A stretch of 31,254 bases of DNA. Source: SFHK01 sp045538305. Its GTDB lineage: Bacteria; Bacillota; Clostridia; Christensenellales; Aristaeellaceae. Within the stretch, counting starts at the first letter, position 1. Each line of letters starts with the position of its first letter. This document shows positions 7,013-15,199 of the stretch, one piece after another. The stretch spans positions 1-31,254 of the forward strand of contig JAZSRC010000003.1 of the NCBI GenBank assembly GCA_045538305.1, read 5' to 3'. The position numbers and the translations under genes were made by a program. Under the pieces are notes generated by a model that ran no database searches, was not told where the DNA came from, and was given only the letters and a program-made list of their open reading frames with translations.

Positions 7013-7555
7013 CTACCGAAAGGCGCGCTGAAGCGGCCAAAGTATCGGCCCGGGCCGGGCGTTGATATCCGTTTTATACACAAGCCCCAAGGTTCGGCTG
7101 TCGCTTGCACTTACCGTTAGATCGTCAGCCAATAGCAGATAGGCGTCCTTAGGAATTTCTCCATGCACAAGCGCGGGAGCGTCGCCCAGATTCTTTTCGC
7201 GCATCACGCCTTCATTATCTTTATACACAAGGTATTTTCCATCCTCGCGCACGTCGATCAAATCGCCCGGAACACCCCTGACGATACGCAGGTATTTATT
7301 GTCGGTGCTTCCGTAATAGGTATAAACAAAGTCGCCGCGGGCAATATTTCCCGTCGTCATGTCGAACTTGATCATTACAACCACGTCGCCCTTCAGATAC
7401 GCGGGCTCAAGCGCCGCAGTGGTAATAATATGAATTTCAAAAAAGAAATACCTGGTAATCGCGGCAATAATCGCAAAAATGATCAGCGCTGTAAAATACA
7501 CTTTTCTTGCCAATTTGCGCTTTTGCTTCGCATTACGCTTCGTTCGTTTCGCCAC
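7013..7555 (-). CDS. Signal peptidase I-like pseudoenzyme (no Ser/Lys dyad)
   Basis: A 180-residue S26-family protein: very basic N-terminus (residues 3-18), one membrane segment (19-38), then the signal peptidase core. The serine box reads TTAALEPAYLKGD, with A48 where the nucleophile should be. The lysine box reads YLRIVRGVPGD, with R90 in place of the catalytic lysine. GVPGD (94-98) and an ADDL-SDSR segment resembling GDN-SxDSR remain. I chose GTG at 7555 because GGAGG lies nine bases upstream; an ATG at 7573 has no such site. It overlaps the DUF951 gene by 23 bases. It should be inactive as a Ser/Lys protease and may regulate or partner the active LepB next door (inference). Confidence 0.85.
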   Translation of the reverse strand: MAKRTKRNAKQKRKLARKVYFTALIIFAIIAAITRYFFFEIHIITTAALEPAYLKGDVVVMIKFDMTTGNIARGDFVYTYYGSTDNKYLRIVRGVPGDLIDVREDGKYLVYKDNEGVMREKNLGDAPALVHGEIPKDAYLLLADDLTVSASDSRTLGLVYKTDINARPGPILWPLQRAFR

Positions 7556-7748
7556 TGTTCTCTTCCTCCGCATGCGCTACAATTTTTTTCAGCCTTTTTT
7601 CAAAATCGGGCCGATCCATCATAACCACGTGCCCGCACTTTTCGCAGCGGATTTTAATATCCGCACCCACGCGCGTAACCGTCCAGCGGTCGCTGCCGCA
7701 CGGATGCTTTTTTCGCATCTGTACAATATCGCCCAGTTCAAGCATCAT
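7533..7748 (-). CDS. DUF951 family protein
   Basis: A 71-residue protein matching DUF951: DIVQMRKKHPCGSDRW, then GADIKIRCEKCGHVVMMDR, then an acidic tail. C-G-S and CEKCG suggest a small metal-binding or nucleic-acid-associated domain, but no function is established that I know of. Two ATG codons in tandem lie behind AGGAGA. In many Firmicutes this gene sits in conserved housekeeping contexts; here it is the second gene of the operon, 59 bases after the methyltransferase and overlapping the signal-peptidase pseudoenzyme. Confidence 0.88.
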   Translation of the reverse strand: MMLELGDIVQMRKKHPCGSDRWTVTRVGADIKIRCEKCGHVVMMDRPDFEKRLKKIVAHAEEENSGETNEA

Positions 7749-7807
7749 TGTTCTATCTCCTGCCTATTATATACGCCGGATGTAAACGGCGCAAGGGAGT
7801 CGTTTTC

Positions 7808-9064
7808 TTACTGCCCGTTTTCCACATATACGCGATAGAAGAAATCACGGCCGGTAACGTCCGATATACGAAGCATCAGTTCCCCTTCATATACGGGAAC
7901 CTCCAGAACGCCGGTCAGGGCCGGCTTCTTTGCCGTGCGCGTTTCAAACTGAAACGCATGGAACGCGCCTTCCCGAAGGTATCCGAGCGCCCAGCTGTCC
8001 GCCGCATCCAAGCCGACCAGCGGACGATCGACAAGCCCGTTTTCCACTTCAAACTTTGTTAGGGTTACACGGGTAAAGGTAACGCCGGGTTCGGCCTTTG
8101 CCTCCAAAAGTACGTCGCCGTCAAATTCTTCAAACACATATGTGCAGCCCGAATTCTCCGTGCGGCGTCTGGAGATCTGCATTGCCAAAGGATTGATATC
8201 CGCGCCAATAAACCTGCGCCCGTTTCTGTGGGCGGCGTCCAGTGTGGTTCCGCTTCCCGCAAACAGATCCATTACGATATCGCCGGGACGGCTTGCGCAC
8301 TTTACAATGCGTTCAAGCAGCCTCAGGGGTTTTTGCGTATCGTACCCGGTTCTCTGCGGGTCCCGCTGCTGCAGATGGTTCATGTCGCCCCATACGTCGC
8401 CCGGAACGACGGGATCATCGTCATAATACGTGTATACCTTGCCCGCAGAGCGAATGGACCGGTAAATCCGACCGTCCGCATCCACATGCTTTTTCATGTG
8501 GTTTTGCTTTCCCTCCGGGTTTGGCTCGGCAATATCTTCCAGATGCAGATCGTAATAGCGGGTTTTTCCGTAGAGCAGTATAATATCGTGCTTGCGCGGG
8601 AAATACCGCCGCGCGCAGCCGCCGGACTGGTATGTCCAGATGATTTCATTAAGAAAATTACTTTCACCGAAGATCTCGTCCATCAGAATGCGCAGATAGG
8701 GATGCATACGCCAGTCGATATGAACAAAAATCAAACCGGTTCTGGATAGCAGACGGCGGCATTTCTGAAGGACATCACTCATCATTTCCAGGTATTGATC
8801 CCGGGGAAAATCATCGCAATAGCCGGGCAGTACAAGCGTGCCCTTGCCGGTTTTCCATTCCTTTTCCCCAACGCGGGCGCGCACCTGAAAGCGCTTGCCC
8901 GTCTGAAACGGCGGATCCAGATAAATCAGCTGTACCTTGCCTTCGTATTCATCCATCAGCCGATCAACAGCCTGCCGCGCATCGCAAAGATGAAACTCGC
9001 TTTTCAAGGCGCTGTCGCCCGCACGGTGGATTTCCCGACAAATGCCTCTGTACCTCTCAACCAC
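7808..9064 (-). CDS. Beta-class site-specific DNA (adenine/cytosine-N4) methyltransferase
   Basis: A 418-residue amino-methyltransferase. Motif IV (DPPF, residues 50-53) precedes the AdoMet-binding motif I (DLFAGSGTT, about 266-274), which is the beta-class order. The region between (about 100-250), including WTYQSGGCARRYFPRKHD and the TQKPLRLLERIV segment, carries target recognition and motif X. A further 110 residues after motif I are unusual in length and contain no family I recognise. I chose GTG at 9064 for its AAGGAGG site; the frame is open to 9145. No restriction endonuclease or vsr gene is adjacent, so it appears to be a solitary methyltransferase. Whether it methylates N6-adenine or N4-cytosine cannot be read reliably from DPPF. 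Confidence 0.88.
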   Translation of the reverse strand: MVERYRGICREIHRAGDSALKSEFHLCDARQAVDRLMDEYEGKVQLIYLDPPFQTGKRFQVRARVGEKEWKTGKGTLVLPGYCDDFPRDQYLEMMSDVLQKCRRLLSRTGLIFVHIDWRMHPYLRILMDEIFGESNFLNEIIWTYQSGGCARRYFPRKHDIILLYGKTRYYDLHLEDIAEPNPEGKQNHMKKHVDADGRIYRSIRSAGKVYTYYDDDPVVPGDVWGDMNHLQQRDPQRTGYDTQKPLRLLERIVKCASRPGDIVMDLFAGSGTTLDAAHRNGRRFIGADINPLAMQISRRRTENSGCTYVFEEFDGDVLLEAKAEPGVTFTRVTLTKFEVENGLVDRPLVGLDAADSWALGYLREGAFHAFQFETRTAKKPALTGVLEVPVYEGELMLRISDVTGRDFFYRVYVENGQ

Positions 9065-9115
9065 GACGCGCCCTCCTTGTACTTCTCCTTTGAAAGCCAA
9101 TATAAAATCCACTAT

Positions 9116-9144
9116 ATTATAGCATTGAAGGGATATAAAGTCCA
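9116..9144 (-). promoter_or_regulatory. Promoter for the methyltransferase operon
   Basis: TATAAT (9116-9121) with TGGACT (9139-9144) 17 bases upstream. The -10 is perfect, the -35 weak. It is the only convincing promoter seen upstream of the 3765-9064 gene string. Confidence 0.6.
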
Positions 9145-9213
9145 TAGGTTATTTCAATTTTTCGAATGATACGCCATTAAATATTACAATTTTGTTTTGC
9201 CATGTAATATATT

Positions 9214-9253
9214 TGAAATAAAAGAGGACTGCCGCATGATAGCGGCAGCCCTC
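9214..9253 (-). terminator. Terminator of the PFOR gene
   Basis: A 12-bp stem (9242-9253 with 9224-9235, one mismatch) and a six-base loop are followed on the minus strand by TTTTATTT. It starts 15 bases after the PFOR stop. Confidence 0.85.
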
Positions 9254-9268
9254 GTAAAAGATGATTGA

Positions 9269-12200
9269 TTAGTCCTTATTGGCAAGCTTCTTGTACATGG
9301 CAAGGCGCTTGGCGGCGTCTTCCTCAGCCTTTACAAACAGTTTCTCCGCGGCGGCGGGGAACTGGCGGATGAGGGTTGCGTAACGATTCTCGCCCTTGAT
9401 GAAGTCCTGATAGCTGGCGGTCGGATCCTTGGAATCAACGGTCAGCGGGGTTTCATTCTCGGGGTTGTAGCGATACAGCTGCCAGTAGCCGGCTTCAACG
9501 GCCTTCTTGGCCTCGGCCTGCGCCTGGTTCATCTTGATGCCGTGGTTGATGCAGGGGGCGTAAGCGATGATGATGGACGGTCCCGGATATGCCTCGGCTT
9601 CGTTGACGGCCTTCAGGAGCTGGTTCATGTCGGCGCCCATTGCTACCTGAGCAACGTATACATAGCCATAGGACATAGCCATCAGGCCCAGGTCCTTCTT
9701 CTTGGTGCGCTTACCGGCTGCAGCGAACTTCGCAACAGCGCCGGTGGGAGAGGACTTGGAAGCCTGTCCGCCGGTGTTGGAGTACACTTCGGTGTCCAGT
9801 ACGAGCACGTTTACATCTTCGCCGCAGGCGAGTACATGGTCAAGTCCGCCGTAGCCGATATCGTAGGCCCAGCCGTCGCCGCCGAAGATCCAGATGGACT
9901 TCTTAACGAGCAGATCCTTATCGTTTGCGATGGCCTTGCACAGATCGTCGCACTCGCAGCCGCAGTTCATGCAGCCTTCTACGCAAGCGAGAATCTTCTC
10001 GGCAGCAGCCTTGGAGGCTTCGGCATTGTTCATGCCGGCGAGCCACTCGTCAGCAGCTTCCTGATATTCCTTCCAATCGGGGCACTTATCCTTAAGGGCT
10101 ACAACGTTGTCCTTCAGCTTGTTGCGGCGCTGGGTGGTGCCCAGGTTCATGCCGAAGCCGAACTCAGCGTTGTCCTCGAACAGGCTGTTCGCCCATGCGG
10201 GGCCGTGGCCCTTCTCGTTTACGGTGTAGGGGCAGGTGGGAGCGGAGCCGCCGTAGATGGAGGAGCAGCCCGTGGCGTTGGCAACGATCATGCGGTCGCC
10301 GAACAGCTGGGTAATGAGCTTGACGTACGGGGTCTCGCCGCAGCCTGCGCATGCGCCGGAGAACTCGAACAGGGGCTTTTTGAACTGGCTGTCCTTAACG
10401 GTCTTAAGGTTCAGTTCGCCCTTGAACTCAGGCAGCTTCTGGGCGAATTCCCAGTTGGCTTCCTGCTCGGTCTGAGTGGCAAGGGGCTTCATAACCAGAG
10501 CCTTTTCCTTGGCCGGGCAGACCTGTGCGCAGTTTTCGCAGCCGGTGCAGTCCAGAACGGAAACCTGCATGCGATACTGATATCCCTTGAACTTCGGGCC
10601 AAGAGCGGGCTTGGTCTGGAAGGCTTCGGGAGCGTCCTTCAGATCCTCTTCGACAGCGAGGTAGGGACGGATAGCGGCGTGCGGGCAAACCAGAGAGCAC
10701 TGGCCGCACTGGATGCACTTGGTGATGTCCCACTCGGGAACCTTCACGGCGATGCCGCGTTTTTCGAACTTGGTGGTGCCGGTGGGCACTGCGCCGTCAA
10801 CGGGGAATGCGGATACGGGCAGCTTGTCGCCTTCCTGCGCGAGGATCGGGGCAACAACGGTGTCAAAGTATTCGGTAGCTTCAACCTTAACGGCTTCCGC
10901 GCCGGTGGTGGCATTCAGCCACTCCTCGGGAACCTTAACTTCTTTAAGGCCGCTGATGGCAACGTCGATAGCGGCGTAGTTCATCTGAACAACTGCATCG
11001 CCCTTCTTGCCGTAGGACTTCTTGGCATATGCCTTCATGTACTCGTCGGCCTTCTCGTAGGGGATGATGTCGGCGAGCTTGAAGAACGCAGCCTGCATGG
11101 TGGTGTTGATGCGGTTGCCCATGCCGACGGAAGCAGCAAGAGCGATTGCGTCGATGGTGTAGAAGCGGGCCTTCTTCTGAGCGAGAAGCTTCTTCATGGA
11201 GGCGGGGAGCTCGGTTTCAAGCTGCTCTGCGCTCCAGGGGCAGTTGAGCAGGAATACGCCGCCAACCTTCAGTGCGCTTACCATGTCGTACTTGGTAACG
11301 TAAGCGGGGTTGTGGCAGGCGATAAAGTCTGCGGAGTCGATCAGATAGGTGCTCTTGATGGGGGTGTCGCCGAAGCGCAGGTGGCTTACGGTGATACCGC
11401 CGGACTTCTTGGTGTCGTAGCTGAAATACGCCTGAGCATACTTATCGGTGTGGTCGCCGATGATCTTGATGGAGTTCTTGTTCGCGCCAACGGTACCGTC
11501 GGAGCCGAGGCCGTAGAACATGCAGGAAACGGTGCCCTTGGGGGCTACGTCCAGCTTCTCGCCAAGCTCAAGAGAGGTGCCGGTTACATCGTCAACGATG
11601 CCCACGGTGAAGTGGTTCTTGGGCGCGTCCTTGGTCAGGTTGTCGTAAACAGCCTTAACCATGGTGGGATTGAACTCCTTGGAGCCGAGGCCGTAGCGGC
11701 CGCCGACAACCTTGATATCGTTCTTGCCGGCTTCACGCAGCGCAGTGCAGACGTCCTCGTACAGCGGCTCGCCCAGGGAACCGGATTCCTTGGTGCGGTC
11801 GAGCACGGCGATGGACTTGCAGGTTGCGGGGATGGCGGCGAGGAAGTGATCCATGGAGAAGGGGCGATACAGGTGTACCTTTACAAGGCCGACCTTTTCG
11901 CCATTGGCTACGAGGTAATCAACGGTCTCTTCGAGAGCGTCGCAGCCGGAGCCCATAGCGATTACTACGCGCTCTGCATCGGGTGCGCCAACGTAATCGA
12001 ACAGGTGATAGCTTCTGCCGGTGATCTTCTCTACGTCCTTCATTGCCTCTTCCACGATGGCGGGAGTGGCAAGGTAGAGCTTGTTCGCGGCTTCGCGGCC
12101 CTGGAAGTAGATGTCGGGATTCTGTGCGGTGCCCTTCTGATGCGGATGCTCGGGATTCAGAGCGCGATCGCGGAAGGCCTTAACAGCGTCCCAATCGACG

Positions 12201-12778
12201 ATCTTCGCGATGTCTGCATAATCGATATCCTCGATCTTCTGGATTTCATGGCTGGTACGGAAACCGTCGAAGAAGTGGAGGAAGGGAACGGAGGCCTTCA
12301 GGGTGGCAAGGTGCGCTACCAGCGCCATATCCTGAGCTTCCTGTACGGAGTTAGAGGCCAGCATTGCAAAGCCGGTCTGACGGCAGGCCATTACGTCGCT
12401 GTGGTCGCCGAAAATGGACAGCGCATGATATGCCAGTGCACGGGCGGATACGTGGAATACGGCGGGAAGCTGCTCGCCGGCGATTTTATACATGTTGGGG
12501 ATCATCAGCAGCAGACCCTGAGAAGCAGTAAAGGTGGTGGTCAGAGCGCCTGCAACCAGAGAGCCGTGAACAGCGCCTGCCGCGCCGGCTTCGGACTGCA
12601 TTTCTGCAATCTTGACTTCCTGACCAAACAGATTCTTACGGCCGACAGCACTCCACTCATCGGCTACCTCCGCCATCGGAGAAGAAGGGGTAATCGGGTA
12701 GATAGCGGCCACATCGCTGAATGCATACGCAATATGGCTGACAGCGGTATTGCCGTCTACGGTCTTTTTGATGCTCAA
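9269..12778 (-). CDS. nifJ: Pyruvate:ferredoxin (flavodoxin) oxidoreductase
   Basis: A 1169-residue one-chain PFOR that oxidises pyruvate to acetyl-CoA and CO2 and reduces ferredoxin or flavodoxin in the cytoplasm. The N-terminal TPP-domain signature is YPITPSSPMAE (from residue 27). The domain with GLGSDGT lies near 430. Two ferredoxin-type 4Fe-4S motifs are CIQCGQCSLVCP (about 688) and CTGCENCAQVCP (about 744). The proximal cluster uses CAGCGE (about 810) and cysteines of CEGCMNCGC (about 934). TPP-Mg binding is GDGWAYDIGYGG (about 968) with VYSNTGGQ (about 1000). Start is TTG at 12778 with AAGGAGG nine bases before; upstream in-frame residues do not belong to the family. It has its own promoter and terminator, and codon usage is strongly biased, as in highly expressed genes. 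Confidence 0.97.
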   Translation of the reverse strand: MSIKKTVDGNTAVSHIAYAFSDVAAIYPITPSSPMAEVADEWSAVGRKNLFGQEVKIAEMQSEAGAAGAVHGSLVAGALTTTFTASQGLLLMIPNMYKIAGEQLPAVFHVSARALAYHALSIFGDHSDVMACRQTGFAMLASNSVQEAQDMALVAHLATLKASVPFLHFFDGFRTSHEIQKIEDIDYADIAKIVDWDAVKAFRDRALNPEHPHQKGTAQNPDIYFQGREAANKLYLATPAIVEEAMKDVEKITGRSYHLFDYVGAPDAERVVIAMGSGCDALEETVDYLVANGEKVGLVKVHLYRPFSMDHFLAAIPATCKSIAVLDRTKESGSLGEPLYEDVCTALREAGKNDIKVVGGRYGLGSKEFNPTMVKAVYDNLTKDAPKNHFTVGIVDDVTGTSLELGEKLDVAPKGTVSCMFYGLGSDGTVGANKNSIKIIGDHTDKYAQAYFSYDTKKSGGITVSHLRFGDTPIKSTYLIDSADFIACHNPAYVTKYDMVSALKVGGVFLLNCPWSAEQLETELPASMKKLLAQKKARFYTIDAIALAASVGMGNRINTTMQAAFFKLADIIPYEKADEYMKAYAKKSYGKKGDAVVQMNYAAIDVAISGLKEVKVPEEWLNATTGAEAVKVEATEYFDTVVAPILAQEGDKLPVSAFPVDGAVPTGTTKFEKRGIAVKVPEWDITKCIQCGQCSLVCPHAAIRPYLAVEEDLKDAPEAFQTKPALGPKFKGYQYRMQVSVLDCTGCENCAQVCPAKEKALVMKPLATQTEQEANWEFAQKLPEFKGELNLKTVKDSQFKKPLFEFSGACAGCGETPYVKLITQLFGDRMIVANATGCSSIYGGSAPTCPYTVNEKGHGPAWANSLFEDNAEFGFGMNLGTTQRRNKLKDNVVALKDKCPDWKEYQEAADEWLAGMNNAEASKAAAEKILACVEGCMNCGCECDDLCKAIANDKDLLVKKSIWIFGGDGWAYDIGYGGLDHVLACGEDVNVLVLDTEVYSNTGGQASKSSPTGAVAKFAAAGKRTKKKDLGLMAMSYGYVYVAQVAMGADMNQLLKAVNEAEAYPGPSIIIAYAPCINHGIKMNQAQAEAKKAVEAGYWQLYRYNPENETPLTVDSKDPTASYQDFIKGENRYATLIRQFPAAAEKLFVKAEEDAAKRLAMYKKLANKD

Positions 12779-12845
12779 CGTAAAGGACCTCCTTGATTTG
12801 GTTTCAATAAAGCAGCTGATTATGAGCATGACTTTACATGTTACT

Positions 12846-12874
12846 ATTATAGTAAACTGACATTACAAAGTCAA
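12846..12874 (-). promoter_or_regulatory. Strong sigma-A promoter for PFOR
   Basis: TTGACT (12869-12874), 17-base spacer, TATAAT (12846-12851). The leader is about 65 bases long. Confidence 0.85.
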
Positions 12875-12967
12875 GAACCGCAGTGTTTCATGTTTGGGTA
12901 ATGCACAGAAGTTTACATTCACATAGTACAATATGTCTAAACAAAAACCGCGTTCGGAGGCGAATAC

Positions 12968-14152
12968 ATGAAAAAACTGGTGAAGGACGTCAGCATCCGC
13001 TCAGCGCTTTTCATGATGGCGTATTACATCACAAACAGCGTGTTTCAAAGCTACATTTCCCTCTATTACACCGATCAGGGGCTTGACAATACAAAAATCG
13101 GCCTGATGAATTCCATGATTGCGCTGGTAAGCGTATTCTCCATGCAATTCTGGGGCGCTATGGGCGACAGAGTAAAAAGCCGCAACCGGCTTTTGTGCCT
13201 GATGTGCGTAGCGGCTTCGGGGCTGATACTGCTTTTACGCGCCTCCAGCGCCTTTCCCTTCATGCTGATCACCATCTGCCTGTTCGCCGCCGTATACACC
13301 TCCATTCAGCCGATGGGCGACAGCATCATCCTGGAAGCGCTTCAGCGCGAAGGCCGCCCCTTCGGCCCGGTGCGCATGGCGGGCGGCCTGTCGTTTGCGG
13401 TAGTGGCAATGCTGTTCGGCGCGTTCCTTCAGGCCGTCGGCAGCTCGGATACCGTCGTTTATGCGGTCGCCATACTCGCCCTTGTGATCGCGCTTGCCTC
13501 CATGAATCTTCCCAAAATTTCCGGCGCGCAGAAAAAGGGCTCGAAAATCAACATGCTCGCCATCTTCAAAAACAAAGAGCTGGTCGTGCTTTTCGTATTC
13601 ATGAGCCTGCTTCAGATTACCCTCGGTTATTTTTACGCCTTCTTCTCCCCTCTTTTTAAATACGATTTGGCCGGCGGAAACGAGCGGCTGCTTGGCTGGT
13701 GCTACTTTATTTCGGCGACCAGCGAGGTTCCGTTCCTATTGAACGCCGATAAGCTTTTCAAAAAATACGGCGCGGGAAGGCTCATGTGCGTATCCGCGCT
13801 TACGCTCGCCCTGCGCTGGCTTCTGGTCGCACTCACGCATAGCGCCTATCTGGCCATGGCCAGCCAGCTTCTGCATTTCTGGGGCTTCATCGTGATTACC
13901 GTTACCACCTCCAAATATGTACAGGCCACCGTGCCCGACGAGCTTAAAGCCTCTGGTCAGCTGCTTCTAAGCGTATTCGGCTTTGGCGTCGCCCGCGTAA
14001 TCGGCTATTTCGGCGGCGGCATGCTCTCCGACATGATGGGCCGCCAGAATGTGTTCTTCATCTGCGCCGCCATCTGCATTGCCTGCTTTGTCATATTTAC
14101 ACCCTATTATTTAAAGCGCGCGCCCCTGAACGGAGAAAAAACGCTCCGATAA
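12968..14152 (+). CDS. MFS transporter (MFS_1-like / LacY-type group)
   Basis: A 394-residue membrane protein with about 12 hydrophobic segments. The loop between segments 2 and 3 reads GAMGDRVKSRNR, the MFS motif A pattern. The FGPVRMAGGLSFAV stretch (about 135-148) is typical of the MFS_1-like group that includes sugar and nucleoside symporters. ATG follows GGAGG by seven bases. It is transcribed divergently from PFOR and converges on the ABC operon. The substrate cannot be read from sequence; the nucleoside-type ABC importer next door is suggestive only. No convincing promoter was found upstream, although TACAAT occurs near 12928. Confidence 0.85.
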   Translation: MKKLVKDVSIRSALFMMAYYITNSVFQSYISLYYTDQGLDNTKIGLMNSMIALVSVFSMQFWGAMGDRVKSRNRLLCLMCVAASGLILLLRASSAFPFMLITICLFAAVYTSIQPMGDSIILEALQREGRPFGPVRMAGGLSFAVVAMLFGAFLQAVGSSDTVVYAVAILALVIALASMNLPKISGAQKKGSKINMLAIFKNKELVVLFVFMSLLQITLGYFYAFFSPLFKYDLAGGNERLLGWCYFISATSEVPFLLNADKLFKKYGAGRLMCVSALTLALRWLLVALTHSAYLAMASQLLHFWGFIVITVTTSKYVQATVPDELKASGQLLLSVFGFGVARVIGYFGGGMLSDMMGRQNVFFICAAICIACFVIFTPYYLKRAPLNGEKTLR

Positions 14153-14173
14153 CAACAAGGCGGAAAGCACCAT

Positions 14174-14224
14174 AAAAAGCGCCCCGGAGTCTGCATACGT
14201 CAATGTGCAGATACTCCGGGGCGC
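14174..14224 (-). terminator. Terminator of the BMP/ABC transporter operon
   Basis: A long GC-rich stem (GCGCCCCGGAGT with its complement, extended by TGCAG pairing across a two-base bulge) at 14179-14224 is followed on the minus strand by five T. It may also slow transcription from the convergent MFS gene, although no T tract follows in that direction. Confidence 0.85.
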
Positions 14225-14245
14225 GTTCTATCGGATAGGCTTTCC

Positions 14246-15199
14246 TTATCGTTCTTCTCTGAAGTACGGAAGTCCAAGGCTCATGGGCGGCTGGTTTTCG
14301 CGTTTGTTGCGGATGCTGGTAAAGATCAGAATCAGGATGGTAAACACGTAAGGCAGCATCTTGAGAAGCGGCTTGGACGCCATGGTTACAGTGATCCACT
14401 CGATGTTGGCGATGTGACTTGAGCAGCTGAACAGAAAGCCGAAGATGGTAGAGCCGATAATGGTCATATGCGGACGCCAGAGCGCAAAGATTACCAGCGC
14501 AATGGACAGCCATCCGAACGCCTCGATGCTCAGATACGCCTCCTGAGAAGCCATGTAGTCGATAATGTAGTAGAATCCGCCAAGACCCGCGATGCCGCTG
14601 CCGATACAGGTTGCGGCATACTTATACGCGGTAACATTGATGCCCACGGCATCTGCCGTGCCCGGATTCTCACCCACGGCGCGAAGGTGCAGGCCGACTT
14701 TCGTGCGGTACAGCACGTAGGAAGCCAGAACGGCAATAATCACAGCCAGAAAGAACATAACGCCCAGACGCTGAAGGGCCTCGGTTCTGTGCGCAAACGG
14801 AAAGCGGTACAAAACCTTTGGGCCTACCAGGTATACGGTCGCGTCTACCTTGCTCATGAGAACCTTCATAAGACCCACGCCGAAGGTGGTCAGCGCAAGG
14901 CCCGTAACGTTCTGGTTGGCGCGAAGGGTAACGGTCAGAAAGCTGTAAATCAAGCCCATCAGCACAGACAGAAAAAATGCGCCCAGAATGCCGAGAATAA
15001 CGATGACAAATCCCGGCAGGGAGGATTTGCCGATCAGGTTCAGCACCAGGCATCCGCCGGCGCCGCCCATGCACATAATGCCGGGAATACCCAGATTCAG
15101 ATGTCCGGCCTTTTCGGTGATGATTTCCCCGGTGGAGCCGTACATGAACGTTGCGCCGAAGGCGAGCGAGTCAATCAGGAAATTCAGCCATATGTTCAT
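14246..15199 (-). CDS. ABC transporter permease, nucleoside type (NupQ/YufQ-like)
   Basis: A 317-residue polytopic permease of the BPD_transp_2 family, about 8-9 membrane segments. Motifs typical of BMP-linked permeases are ATFMYGSTGEIITEKAGHLNLGIPG near the start and the LRAVGENPGTADAVGIN cytoplasmic loop (about 170-186), which contacts the ATPase. Its ATG overlaps the stop of the preceding permease by four bases (ATGA), so translation is probably coupled. It forms the membrane channel with the 15196-16341 product. It is the last gene of the operon. Substrate by family precedent: purine or other nucleosides. Confidence 0.9.
   Translation of the reverse strand: MNIWLNFLIDSLAFGATFMYGSTGEIITEKAGHLNLGIPGIMCMGGAGGCLVLNLIGKSSLPGFVIVILGILGAFFLSVLMGLIYSFLTVTLRANQNVTGLALTTFGVGLMKVLMSKVDATVYLVGPKVLYRFPFAHRTEALQRLGVMFFLAVIIAVLASYVLYRTKVGLHLRAVGENPGTADAVGINVTAYKYAATCIGSGIAGLGGFYYIIDYMASQEAYLSIEAFGWLSIALVIFALWRPHMTIIGSTIFGFLFSCSSHIANIEWITVTMASKPLLKMLPYVFTILILIFTSIRNKRENQPPMSLGLPYFREER

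Noticed and set aside
9542..12796. A 1084-codon open frame on the plus strand opposite PFOR
   Set aside because: It is the antisense shadow of a strongly codon-biased gene. It shows no family motifs, and the minus-strand frame has complete PFOR domains with a promoter and terminator.
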